A DNA stretch of 64,000 bases, from positions 1-64,000 of the forward strand of contig LTDK01000083.1 in assembly GCA_001642415.1 (NCBI GenBank), read 5' to 3'. Below the pieces are notes generated by a model. That model saw nothing but the letters and a program-made list of their open reading frames with translations, ran no database searches and was not told the origin of the DNA. This DNA is from Nematocida ironsii (Eukaryota > Microsporidia). Shown in pieces: positions 26,231 to 35,537 of the stretch; positions within the stretch are counted from its first letter, which is position 1; every line of letters starts with the position of its first letter. Position numbers and translations under genes: made by a program.

Positions 26231-28864
26231 TTATTCTTCTATTTCTGCGGACTCTTGAATCTGGCTAGACTCTTGGGATGGCTTATTTTTCGGCAGAAAA
26301 ATAATAGAAGGCAGACCTGCTAAAGAAGACTTTCTTTGCTGTGCTGGCGTGAATCTTTCAAAGTTTTTTACAATGTGAGACTTTTCTTCTATTTCATCCA
26401 CCTCTGATGGCTGTTCTTCTTGCTCTTCTTCTTGTGCCTCCCCGGAAAGAGAGAGCAGCTTGAACTTCTTCCCTGGCTTCTTATTCTCAGCCACTGATAC
26501 ATTTGTGATTAAATGCTCCTTTTGGGAGCCTTCGATTTCCACAGAAAAGTCACTCACAAGGTTTAAGTCTGTGTCGACCGCAAGTAAAAGAGTTGGGCGC
26601 ATGCACAGAGAAATGAAAGGAACTAGAGGGTACCAGTGCCAGTACTGCGAGAACAGAATGGCACCGCACACGCTTTTTATAGAAAGGTCGCCTGACATTC
26701 CAAAGATACTCATGAACCCATTCTTTCCGCATGCATCAAGTAAAGAGCGGCCAAGAAGAGCACCAAATCGCGCGGCTCCACTTTCACTCTTTCTTTTTGT
26801 CATGCTGTGCATATGCTTAACAATTCTTTTATAGAATGGATCATCCCTTGCATTCACCTGCATAAGCACTAGCCCAGCTCCAATGCTTGCGTTTTGTCTA
26901 ACATAGGTTGTGCTATCATACATAAGCACTTCTAAAACATCAAGAACCTTCTTGTCCCCAGTGCCGGCCAAGAACATTCCCAAGGTAAGCGCTACTCCCG
27001 ACCTAACATATGAAGAGTGGCTCTGTGCAAGAGGCTCAAGCACTTTAAACAGAACAGGATCGCTTCCTAGGAGGCTGTCCTTGTCCTTGCATGTTTCTGA
27101 CTTGGTTGTAAGGATTAGACCAATACTGAACACAGCAATTCTCTTAACATCATCTGATGAGTCTGTGCTGACCATAGAGAGAAGCTTTCCAACAACAGTA
27201 AGATTCCCAGTGCCAACATATGCTGCACCAAGAGCAAGCGCGCCTGCATATCTAATAATTGCATTAGAGTCTGCAGCGATTTCATCTAACAGGTCCTGCA
27301 TCTCAGAAATAGAAGCTGTGCCAGAGGAGGCTGCTGTGATTAGCTGCAGGGCTACACTTACACCAACTGCCCTGGAGATCTTTTCATGCTCTGTGTCTCT
27401 TGCGTATGTCAGAAGCTCTTTTATCAGCTCTAAGTTAAATATTCCAGCGCTCACCAGCCCAATTGCGTATGCCGCTGCCTCTGATGTGGTCACTGTGTCT
27501 GAGTACAGAACGCTCTTGAACCTGTTGATTGAGTCTTCATCTCCAGTGCCCAGGCGCGTAAGACCAAGACCAAGGCAAACGCCGTGCAGAATGTGATTTC
27601 TTCTGCTCTCCATCTCCGTATCAAAGAAAGTGCTCAAGAAGCTATCTGCAATTGATGGAGAGTTGACTGAAATAAGTCCAAGAGCAAATAAGGCACCACC
27701 ACTCTCTGGGTCGTCCTTTTCTGAGCTCTTTATTGATGCCATTGGAAGATAATGCCGTAGCATCTCAAAAGGATCTTCACTGTCAGTGTGAATCATACCA
27801 AAGGATGATGCCACAACAAACTTAGACCAGTTCTTTGCCTGACGCATCCACTCTAGGTTTTTTCTTAGATATGTATCATTTGCTGTTTTACAGTTCATTA
27901 TCCCGTTGCAGAAACTCAGGGACATGTGGTTCATAGAAAGCTTTGAGCTCTGTGACTTTGACAGCTCAGCAAGTAGAGTAAAGTTTGCCTGGTTCTTTTC
28001 TGACAAGAACTTCTGGTAGGTTGTAGACTGGAACTGGCCGGTCAGCAGCTTATGAACGGAGGCATGCTGTATGTCCTCTGAAATGCTCTGGGAAATAGCA
28101 GGCGCTTTGTCATGCACCAAGAAAGCCATGCACAATGCGACCTCGGTCCTTTCCTCTGCCAGATACTTTAAGAAGTCTTTCAGCTCCTTTTCATCCTTTC
28201 TGAACAAATATGCATCCAAGAGATATCTGTAGAAGAATAGAGAATAGCTCTTGTTTTTTCCAGTACTCCAAATCTCTTCTATAACAGGGAATATCTTTGA
28301 GTAAATTCGCGCTTGCTTGGCCTCTTCAACTAAGAATTTCATTTGCACATCATTGCAGAGAATTTGCATGTTTTCTTTTATGAAAAGATCAATCCCCTCT
28401 ATGTTCTTTGTGGTTATGTGCAGTCCCAGCAATGAAAATACATCGTGCCCATCTTCATTCTTCTGAGACAAAAGAGTCTCCATAAATGCTTCCATTTCCT
28501 TCTCGTGGGCTCCCTGTGTTTTAATGTATTTCCTAATTATTCTGTTTTTGGATTCTTGGAAGTACAAAGAAAGAGTCTCGCAGTGATTCTCCGAGGCTTT
28601 AAACCACTCATTCCCAGAATGAATCATGTGGTGCACACACTCATCGTACTGCTGCGTATAGAAATATATCATGGATGAGATGAGGTGAAGGAGCTCCTTC
28701 TGTTCTGGGTCAGACTCTGGCTGAATATGCTGCAGTGCCCCCTTCAATAGGAATCCAACTAGCCCTACATTCTTGATTATCAAATCAATTGCTTGTTTCT
28801 TCTTTTCCTTGCAGTTCTGCAGTAAAAGTGCTTCTATAGTCGGTACAAGCGCAATTGCTTCCAT
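26231..28864 (-). CDS. RPN2: 26S proteasome regulatory subunit Rpn2
   Basis: 877 residues, the large PC-repeat scaffold of the 19S lid/base interface. The central toroid of proteasome/cyclosome repeats is clear: GALFALGLISVN, ILHGVCLGLGLTRLGTG, AAAYAIGLVSAG, IIRYAGALALGAAYVGTG, DDVKRIAVFSIGLIL, YVRSGVALTLGMFLAGTG, YVRQNASIGAGLVL. The block YWHWYPLVPFISLCMRPT after the toroid matches Rpn2 (FWFWFPLSHFLSLAYTPT) and not Rpn1. An acidic insert follows (EEEQEEQPSEVDEIEE), then the C-terminal tail. It is slightly shorter than yeast Rpn2 (945). Next to the DOHH gene, same strand. Confidence 0.93.
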   Translation of the reverse strand: MEAIALVPTIEALLLQNCKEKKKQAIDLIIKNVGLVGFLLKGALQHIQPESDPEQKELLHLISSMIYFYTQQYDECVHHMIHSGNEWFKASENHCETLSLYFQESKNRIIRKYIKTQGAHEKEMEAFMETLLSQKNEDGHDVFSLLGLHITTKNIEGIDLFIKENMQILCNDVQMKFLVEEAKQARIYSKIFPVIEEIWSTGKNKSYSLFFYRYLLDAYLFRKDEKELKDFLKYLAEERTEVALCMAFLVHDKAPAISQSISEDIQHASVHKLLTGQFQSTTYQKFLSEKNQANFTLLAELSKSQSSKLSMNHMSLSFCNGIMNCKTANDTYLRKNLEWMRQAKNWSKFVVASSFGMIHTDSEDPFEMLRHYLPMASIKSSEKDDPESGGALFALGLISVNSPSIADSFLSTFFDTEMESRRNHILHGVCLGLGLTRLGTGDEDSINRFKSVLYSDTVTTSEAAAYAIGLVSAGIFNLELIKELLTYARDTEHEKISRAVGVSVALQLITAASSGTASISEMQDLLDEIAADSNAIIRYAGALALGAAYVGTGNLTVVGKLLSMVSTDSSDDVKRIAVFSIGLILTTKSETCKDKDSLLGSDPVLFKVLEPLAQSHSSYVRSGVALTLGMFLAGTGDKKVLDVLEVLMYDSTTYVRQNASIGAGLVLMQVNARDDPFYKRIVKHMHSMTKRKSESGAARFGALLGRSLLDACGKNGFMSIFGMSGDLSIKSVCGAILFSQYWHWYPLVPFISLCMRPTLLLAVDTDLNLVSDFSVEIEGSQKEHLITNVSVAENKKPGKKFKLLSLSGEAQEEEQEEQPSEVDEIEEKSHIVKNFERFTPAQQRKSSLAGLPSIIFLPKNKPSQESSQIQESAEIEE

Positions 28865-29615
28865 ACTTTAAAAAAACAAAACAAATTTAACTATCATGCA
28901 CACAACACAAAGTAGAACAAAAAGGGGCCCCAGACACTTACACTCGGCATATACGCTCTAAATACATATTACACGGCATCTGCTAAGCCCGGAAGAAGGA
29001 TACCACAGTATCAGACATTTTTAGATTTAATTTATGCCAATTGTAATAAATTAATGAAGAAACAAAGAGATGTAAGAGAATTACTGTGGATTTCAAGAAA
29101 TAACTTATAACTCCTGGAATAGTGTAAAATAACCTGAAATGATTTAAGAAAGCTTGCAATAATTTTAAATATATATATATTCACATGATATTTAAAACAT
29201 AAGCATCGCTAGTTATATGCATATACTAAGAATAATATAGAGCAATAATTATATAAGAATACTCATTTATTAAGTTATCATAACCCGAAATTGGATCTGG
29301 TATATTTATTCTGTATATATGTTGTTTTTAGGGCCATTTGACTTCTATGAGGATTTAACACGCTTTTTACTTATTTATATAGCATTTGCTGATTTTTATG
29401 CTCTGCCTATACATGTCTTATTTTAATAATACTTTCTATTTTATTGCACAATTATCTATAAATATGCACACAATGCTCTATTTTTAAAGATTTCTGCAAT
29501 CTAGTTACAGATGCCATTTGAAAATTTGCTAAATATTGCTGGGTGTATCTTAGTGTGCCTTCCAATTACTTAGTAAAATTATGCACACTTTAATATTTTT
29601 CTTGCTTGGTTATAA
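28865..29615. other. Divergent intergenic region Rpn2/Sec1
   Basis: Contains AGGGGCCCC near 28923, an AT-dinucleotide run near 29170, and an exact ATAACCCGAA motif at 29280-29289. No gene recognised. Confidence 0.5.
29280..29289 (-). promoter_or_regulatory. ATAACCCGAA motif
   Basis: An exact copy within the divergent promoter region between Rpn2 and Sec1. Confidence 0.35.
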
Positions 29616-31319
29616 ATGAATCTAGTGGAAATTGTTGGGGACAGGATTAAGAAACAAGTGCTTGCGCTGGGCCACTCTGAGAAAACCTGGCGAGTGCTGA
29701 TTATTGACCAAAACACAGCAAAGTTACTCCATCACACGCTTCCTATGAGTGAGGTACTTTCTAGGAACATTGCTATGGTTGAACGATTAGAGGATATGAG
29801 AGAGCGCACTACTGAGTTCAGCGCTATATATTTTGTAAACATAAACAGCCAATCTGTAAAGCAGATAGAAAAAGACTTTTCAAATAAGATGTACAGAAGT
29901 GTGTTTGTTGTCTCCTGTACACATATCGGAGATAAAGAAGAAAAGGCACTGGAAAATCTAAAAAAGAAAGCAGAAAAGCTAAGAGAAAAGGCTAAAGATA
30001 AAGAGAAAGATAGCATCGACTTTATATACAAGAGCATTATCTTTGATTTTATACCAATTGCACCGGATGTCTTTCATGTGGAGACACCATACTCATACTA
30101 CACCTCCCGGGAGAAATACCTTGAAGACATATCAAATAAGATAAAAGGAATTTATAGAGTAATTCAGGTGAGGTGCACTGCTATTCCCATTGGGAGGTAT
30201 GCGAAGGAGCTAACTAGTAAAATTGAATCATCGGGCACAAGTAAGCTTGTGGTTGTGGAAAGAGGAGCTGATATGAACACACCTCTTATACACACCTTTA
30301 CATTTGAAAGCCTTCTGTGGGATCTGGGCCTGGCCGGGCCTGGGTACATTGTAGAAGAGAAGAAGGTACCTCAGGCAGAAACACCAGGCAACGATAAAGA
30401 AAGCGAGAGTGAAAGCGATGATAATGATGAGAAAAGGGTGGAAATAAGCGAGGACTATAAAGTATGGATGGATGTAAGAACTAAACAGCTGGTAGAGACA
30501 CACAAGAAACTATCCGAACTGATCAAGAAAGAAACAAAGACAGAAGAAAAAGAGCAAAAATCAAATATCAAGCAGCTTGTTCGCGCAGTGCAGGAACTCC
30601 CTGTGCATACCCGGACACTAAAGGAGATAAAAATACTCATGGGCTTGTTGGAAAAGTGCGTGAAGTTTTTCAATATGCCGGGAATAAAGGAGACTGCTGA
30701 GTTGGAGCAGGGGATATCCACAGGAAAGGACTTTAACGGCCATAACTTCAAGCATGAAGTTACAAAAAAGTTCTTTTCGGTTTTAAAAACTGCGAAGCTT
30801 ACAAAAACAGAAAAGGTCCGCCTCTATCTACTGTATATTCTCAACTATGGGCCTCTGCAAAGAAATGAAGAAGCCCGTCTGATAGAAAAGGGCCATCTGT
30901 CGCAGAAAGATTTAGATAGCGGGGAAAGAGTAAGAAAGTACATGGCTGAGCGGCGGATAAAGCCTATGTCAAAGAGAACTCTTCCAATTGCCAGGCACGT
31001 TCCAATAATTGCTGACATTCTTACTGCTATTATTTCAAAGGATAAGCATGCATGCCGAAAATTGGAGATTCATCTGCCTGATGCAAAAGACGTGCTTTCT
31101 GGCGAGTCTTTGCGCAGAAGAGAGTTTGTGTTTAAGACTAGCGCATCTACTGACTCTGCTCATAGAAAAGTCATTTTAGTATACTTTATTGGAGGAGTCT
31201 CAATTGCTGAAATATCAGAAATACGGGAAATAGCACATAACACAGGACAGACGATTTTTATTGGCTCGACTGACATATGCGCACCAAATAGCTTTGTAAC
31301 CGTTCTAGATAATATGTGA
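29616..31319 (+). CDS. SEC1: Sec1/Munc18 (SM) vesicle-fusion protein
   Basis: 567 residues. SM proteins clasp syntaxin-type SNAREs and drive membrane fusion. The N-terminal domain reads WRVLIIDQNTAKLLHHTL...MSEVLSRNIAMVERLEDMRE...SAIYFVN, the Sec1 pattern WKVLVVDERTEKLL...MSDIL...GVTLVENIEKRRE...AIYFL. Later LVVVERGADMNTPLIHTFTF fits the I-D-R-G-x-D-x-x-S-P-L-x-H-E-x-T-F block, with Glu in place of the usual first Asp. The C-terminus has VYFIGGVSIAEISEIRE and IFIGSTDI, matching the FIVGGVTYSE and IIGSTHI blocks. An acidic insert (ESESESDDNDEK) lies mid-protein. The exocytic Sec1 subtype is favoured over Vps45, Sly1 or Vps33. Confidence 0.85.
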   Translation: MNLVEIVGDRIKKQVLALGHSEKTWRVLIIDQNTAKLLHHTLPMSEVLSRNIAMVERLEDMRERTTEFSAIYFVNINSQSVKQIEKDFSNKMYRSVFVVSCTHIGDKEEKALENLKKKAEKLREKAKDKEKDSIDFIYKSIIFDFIPIAPDVFHVETPYSYYTSREKYLEDISNKIKGIYRVIQVRCTAIPIGRYAKELTSKIESSGTSKLVVVERGADMNTPLIHTFTFESLLWDLGLAGPGYIVEEKKVPQAETPGNDKESESESDDNDEKRVEISEDYKVWMDVRTKQLVETHKKLSELIKKETKTEEKEQKSNIKQLVRAVQELPVHTRTLKEIKILMGLLEKCVKFFNMPGIKETAELEQGISTGKDFNGHNFKHEVTKKFFSVLKTAKLTKTEKVRLYLLYILNYGPLQRNEEARLIEKGHLSQKDLDSGERVRKYMAERRIKPMSKRTLPIARHVPIIADILTAIISKDKHACRKLEIHLPDAKDVLSGESLRRREFVFKTSASTDSAHRKVILVYFIGGVSIAEISEIREIAHNTGQTIFIGSTDICAPNSFVTVLDNM

Positions 31320-31325
31320 TTTATT

Positions 31326-31335
31326 TTCGGGTTAT
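31326..31335 (+). promoter_or_regulatory. TTCGGGTTAT motif at convergent gene ends
   Basis: An exact copy lying in the 12-base gap between the Sec1 stop and the convergent reductase-like gene, reaching 4 bases into the latter's last codons. A promoter role is unlikely here; a 3'-end or boundary role is possible. Confidence 0.35.
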
Positions 31336-32660
31336 GACCAGTCATCGCTGTGCAGAAGTACTTCTGGATGGTTTACTGCAAAGTAATTTGATATGCTTTT
31401 TGTTGCTTCTTTATTTCCACATATGTATATTCCATCCAGACTTAGCTCAGCACATTTTTTCTGTACTTGTGCTGCATTTTTCTCTAAAAATTCACCCATT
31501 CTAATTGACAGGTGTGTCTGTGAATACACTACATGCACTTCTACATTTGGACATTCTGTCTTGAGCAGGAAAGCTCCTGTGTACTCAGATGGATGCTCCT
31601 TTCCATGCGCTATACTTGTCTTTACAAGAATGTTCTCCTCTGATGACTTGCATCCATAAAAAAGAGTAAACTGGCAGTCTTTTCTGCAGTTCCGGATAAA
31701 AGATATAAATGGAGCCACTCCTGTTCCTATTCCAAATAATAAACAGACAGTACTGCTGCTTCGTAACTTAAATAGATTATTTTCTTTATGCTTTACACGA
31801 TATATACAGTCCATAAATTTCTTTTGAATTAAACTCGTGCCCATTGTTTCTGCTTTATTCCCTGTGTTTCTCAAAAGAAAGTCTGAGAAATGGCCATTTC
31901 TAACAGGGCTTTCTGTGTCTGTAAGGATTCCTGCAACAAATTCACAATCGTCATCTTCTCCGTTAATAAAAGAAAATGCGCGCGGCTTTATTTCTTTAGA
32001 TACTTCTAATAGTGCTTCAAAAGGAATTTTTACTCGGAATTGCAATAAAATATCTATTAGAGTGTTCCAATTTCTTCCCAGTGCAAAGTAATCTCCACTT
32101 CCTTCTTTTGACGAAAGATACTCTAATTGATCTTTGTTCTTCTCTGCATACTGCGACAGCCTAAAAAGAGCCAATTTTGAAGGAATCGATGTAATGTCAA
32201 GGAAGTACTTGAAATACCCTGAAATACGCCCAGAAAATGAAAATATTAATGAACTGTCTCTGCACCGAATTCTTCGAAACTGCACGCACTTGTCCTCTTT
32301 GATGTTGAACAGCCCCATAAGAACTTCTACAATTTCATCTGAGTTTGGTGCCCACATAAGCAGTGAGTCTCCTGGTGTATATTTCATTTTAAGGCCATCT
32401 ACAGTTCCTCTAATAACACACTGTCTTCCCCTATATATTTCAGTTGTATTTAGCTTGTATGTTTCTAGTCTGTCACTGGCATTGCCACCAGTACACTGAT
32501 CGCTGTAAGCATCCGCATACTCTAAACCACTAACAACCACACCTTCTTTAATCTCAATCGAGTGAATTGGTCTTAATAGAAGTTTTTTTCTATCTTCTGT
32601 GTAATTTTCCAACAAAACTTCTCTTTTCTGCCAAGCATTCATTAATTTTTTACTTTTCAT
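31332..32660 (-). CDS. FMN-less CPR/Tah18-like flavoreductase
   Basis: 442 residues with the FAD- and NADPH-binding half of the cytochrome P450 reductase/Tah18 family. Visible: YTPGDSLLMWAPN in the FAD-domain barrel, KIPFEALLE in the connecting domain, RAFS (227-230; RxYS FAD-binding motif), a glycine-rich GIGTGVAPF (310-318), FTLFYGCKSSEENI for the NADPH domain, VHVVYSQ, and a C-terminal DDWS resembling the DVWS end of CPR. No flavodoxin (FMN) domain is present, and only 30 bases separate this start from the TFIIA gene, so it is not encoded upstream. A Tah18-type role in cytosolic Fe-S assembly with Dre2 is possible, but that normally uses FMN. Confidence 0.75.
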   Translation of the reverse strand: MKSKKLMNAWQKREVLLENYTEDRKKLLLRPIHSIEIKEGVVVSGLEYADAYSDQCTGGNASDRLETYKLNTTEIYRGRQCVIRGTVDGLKMKYTPGDSLLMWAPNSDEIVEVLMGLFNIKEDKCVQFRRIRCRDSSLIFSFSGRISGYFKYFLDITSIPSKLALFRLSQYAEKNKDQLEYLSSKEGSGDYFALGRNWNTLIDILLQFRVKIPFEALLEVSKEIKPRAFSFINGEDDDCEFVAGILTDTESPVRNGHFSDFLLRNTGNKAETMGTSLIQKKFMDCIYRVKHKENNLFKLRSSSTVCLLFGIGTGVAPFISFIRNCRKDCQFTLFYGCKSSEENILVKTSIAHGKEHPSEYTGAFLLKTECPNVEVHVVYSQTHLSIRMGEFLEKNAAQVQKKCAELSLDGIYICGNKEATKSISNYFAVNHPEVLLHSDDWS

Positions 32661-32690
32661 TTCAAATAACTATTTTTATTTGTTCTGCGA

Positions 32691-33047
32691 ATGTTTCAAT
32701 TATACAGAGAAAGTAATATTGGAAAGGCTTTTCAAGATATGATTGAGGAGAAGATCAATTCCCAGATAATCACCCCTCAGCAGGGGAGTGCATTATTGGA
32801 AATGTTTGATATGGCCGTGGAACAGGTTTTTAATACAAGTGTGCATAATAAAATGAATTTTAAAGCCTCCATAATAAGTTATAAGAACTTTGCAGATGTA
32901 TGGACATTTGTTGTAAAGGGATTTGTAATGACAATTGATGATAAGATAGTACGAGCAGATAGAGTAAAAATTGTTGCCTGCGATGCAAATATAAACAGTG
33001 AGAGGGCGCCTCGTGGAAAGGCTCTTGATAAGAAAAAGTCGTTCTAA
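32691..33047 (+). CDS. TOA2: TFIIA small (gamma) subunit
   Basis: 118 residues, the usual length. The helical N-terminus reads YRESNIGKAFQDMIEEKINS, matching the Toa2 pattern YRxSTIGxxLxDxLDELI, then TPQQGSALLEMFDMAVEQ and FKASIISYKNFADVWTFVVK, matching the DVWTFIL signature of the beta-barrel domain. TFIIA-gamma with the alpha/beta chain stabilises TBP on the TATA box. The gene is divergent from the reductase-like gene, with 30 bases between start codons. Well supported. Confidence 0.93.
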   Translation: MFQLYRESNIGKAFQDMIEEKINSQIITPQQGSALLEMFDMAVEQVFNTSVHNKMNFKASIISYKNFADVWTFVVKGFVMTIDDKIVRADRVKIVACDANINSERAPRGKALDKKKSF

Positions 33048-33185
33048 GTTAAATAAACATTCTATACAGTGTATTATATTGCTGCTCAATTAAATGCAGC
33101 TGTCCTAAATATTTATTATTCTGGTAGTGTGGTATATTTTTTTTGGATTCTCATGGGGTAGAGTAGTTTCTGGCTATTTTTATTT

Positions 33186-35471
33186 TTAGTCATTGAAATA
33201 CAAACTGGTTATTTTTTCAATTATTCTTTCTTGTCCTTCTTCTGTGGTGGCTGTGTGCCTAAGATCCATTATTTTAGAGACAAATTCTTTTAGTTCTGTC
33301 TTGTTAAATGTGCATATATTCTCGGGCATTCTTGGTTCTTCTTTCTGTTGGGTGCTGCATATTCCATTTTTTAGAAGAAAATCTATCTTGGCCCTTTCCT
33401 TGGGCTCTCTTACCAGGCACCTTTTTATTTCTTCGGATATTCTTGCGTAGTTATTGTCTCCATCTTCCTGCTCTGGAAGTTTTACCGTATACTCTGGGTC
33501 TAGTAGCTTCTGCATTCTTTGAACAAGATTTTTAAACTGCATGAATGGTGACTCCCCAAAGTACATTTCGTATAGAATGCACCCAAGAGACCATATATCA
33601 CTGTTTCTTCCCATCTTTGTCTTCCCCTCTATTATTGCCTCTGGCGACATGTAATTTATTGTTCCTATCTGCTTTTCTCTGATTATGTTTGTTGTGTCAT
33701 TCCTTATTTCTTTTGATATTCCAAAATCTATAAGCTTCAGTCTTCCGCTTACGAAAAGAAAGTTTCCTGGCTTTAAGTCTCTGTGAACTATCCTATGCTC
33801 ATGTATGCACTTTACTGCTCTGAGCATCTGTTCCCATATACTAATCATCGTGTAATTTTCATTGCTCTTTCTATACCCGCCTGGAAACCTTGCTTTTTCT
33901 ATCTCTAGAAACCGGCATAAGTCAATATCTCCATACTCCATCAGAATAGCTATTCTGTCTTTGTTTATGTAGCTGTCTTTCAACGTAACTATTTCGTGCC
34001 TGTTTTTTAGCCGCTTCAGAAGGGATATCTCATTCGCATAACTTTTATACACCTCGCTGTCTTCTGTGTCCTGTGATATTTTTATCTTTTTCAGCGCAAA
34101 CACTTCATTTTTGTCTGAAAGAACCTGATACACCTTTGCACTTCCTCCTTTGCCAATAGTTCGTAGAATTCTTAGCTTTTTCCCATTTAGTGTTATTTTT
34201 TTTGCTGCTGAGAGATTGAAGTACTTGTCCGATGCTGTGGCCTCTGCTGCTTGTGTTAGAACAGCAGTTTCTTGCTGGGCCTCCTTCTCTTCTACTACAC
34301 TAGTTCCTATTTTAAAGTCAAATACTTTTCCTGTCTCAGTTATATTCCCATCCTTTTTTCTATCTATACTCTGTTCATTAGCCTTTCTCTTTTCACTTGC
34401 TTCATTATACTCTGCAATCAAATCATTTCTACTCCTTTCTTTGTACATTTCTGGGCCTTCTGGATTATAGACCCTTCCGCCAGATGCAGTAAATATGTTC
34501 TCTTGATCAAATAAAGGAACGGGATAGCCCATTGCTCTAACTGCGCCCCCTCTCCCCATTTCTATTTCTGAGTTCATACTTATATTAGGAACACCATCCA
34601 GAATGTATGAGTGATTTGCTCCTACATCTTTATCTTTTCTTTCATGCGAATACTCAAGGCGTGCATTCTCTCTGCTCTGGCCATATGCATACGCGCCTCC
34701 CTGCATCTGCCCATTTTCTTCTCTATACAAATTGTTTTCATTAGTCCCCCTTCTAGCTAAACCATCGGTTAGTGGCAGATTTGGTGCATCTCTATACTCA
34801 AACACTGCCTCTCTATTAATATACCCTGAATAATCTGGATTCCCTCTACTCTCGCTTCTAAATGCATACTGAGTGCCTCTATTCAAAATAGGCTCACTCT
34901 CCTGCGCCGCGTGCACCCCAGACATGCTTCTAGAATATTCTTCAAATACCTGCTTCTCCCGCTGGGCACACTCACGCATCCCCTGTATACTATTCTCCAC
35001 CGTATCTGTGTACTGGCTTTTAGGTGTATCTGGATAGGCTATAGACTTGGTTGCATTGCTTTCCCTAGCAAGACCGACTGACCTCTCTTTAATCCATGCA
35101 ATAATTCTTTCTTTTCCTACACATTCTTTGTACTGCAGAATATCGTGGGCTAGCTCTAAAACCTTTGCCCTCTTGCTTTGGTCAATGGGAAGACGGCTCT
35201 CATAGTTAAACCACCCCTGCCAGAACTGCAGAAACCTCCAGAATTTACTTTTTAGCATTTTGTATACTTCTCTTATTTCCGTGTGTGCATACCCATTCCT
35301 CTCCAATGTATGAATGTATCCCTCCCACAAGGAATATGTCTTCTCATTTGCCTCTAGGTTTTTCTGAGTTGCCTCGTAGTACATCGATAGCTGCCGCGTG
35401 GCACTTGCGTTCCCTCTTTTCTGCTCTTCTATGTATGCAAGGATATCTTCTATATGAAAGAGTCTTTCCAT
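33186..35471 (-). CDS. MPS1: Mps1/TTK spindle-checkpoint kinase
   Basis: 761 residues. Residues ~1-130 form a TPR-like helical module of the Mps1/Bub1 kind (SLWEGYIHTLERNG...FWRFLQFWQGWFNYESR). Residues 130-430 are low-complexity linker. The kinase spans about 433-715: glycine loop GKGGSAKV (440-447), catalytic Lys461, VHRDLKPGN (562-570), DFG (582-584), SPE (609-611). The loop RTIGKGGSAKVYQVLSDKN, MEYGDIDL and IGTINYMSPEAI are close to yeast and animal Mps1 (IGRGGSSKVFQVL, MECGNIDL, GTVNYMPPEAI). Mps1 phosphorylates kinetochore Spc105/KNL1 to recruit Bub3-Bub1 and also acts in spindle-pole duplication. HRD replaces the HSD typical of the family. Confidence 0.93.
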   Translation of the reverse strand: MERLFHIEDILAYIEEQKRGNASATRQLSMYYEATQKNLEANEKTYSLWEGYIHTLERNGYAHTEIREVYKMLKSKFWRFLQFWQGWFNYESRLPIDQSKRAKVLELAHDILQYKECVGKERIIAWIKERSVGLARESNATKSIAYPDTPKSQYTDTVENSIQGMRECAQREKQVFEEYSRSMSGVHAAQESEPILNRGTQYAFRSESRGNPDYSGYINREAVFEYRDAPNLPLTDGLARRGTNENNLYREENGQMQGGAYAYGQSRENARLEYSHERKDKDVGANHSYILDGVPNISMNSEIEMGRGGAVRAMGYPVPLFDQENIFTASGGRVYNPEGPEMYKERSRNDLIAEYNEASEKRKANEQSIDRKKDGNITETGKVFDFKIGTSVVEEKEAQQETAVLTQAAEATASDKYFNLSAAKKITLNGKKLRILRTIGKGGSAKVYQVLSDKNEVFALKKIKISQDTEDSEVYKSYANEISLLKRLKNRHEIVTLKDSYINKDRIAILMEYGDIDLCRFLEIEKARFPGGYRKSNENYTMISIWEQMLRAVKCIHEHRIVHRDLKPGNFLFVSGRLKLIDFGISKEIRNDTTNIIREKQIGTINYMSPEAIIEGKTKMGRNSDIWSLGCILYEMYFGESPFMQFKNLVQRMQKLLDPEYTVKLPEQEDGDNNYARISEEIKRCLVREPKERAKIDFLLKNGICSTQQKEEPRMPENICTFNKTELKEFVSKIMDLRHTATTEEGQERIIEKITSLYFND

Positions 35472-35537
35472 CTATAAATAAAAAAGTAAAGTTCTCATCT
35501 TTTCTTTATTTTTTGCTGTTCATTAATTAGTAATTTC

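Noticed and set aside
26910..27596. 228-residue + strand frame inside Rpn2
   Set aside because: Ser/Arg-rich shadow of the conserved Rpn2 PC repeats; the sense protein is unmistakable.
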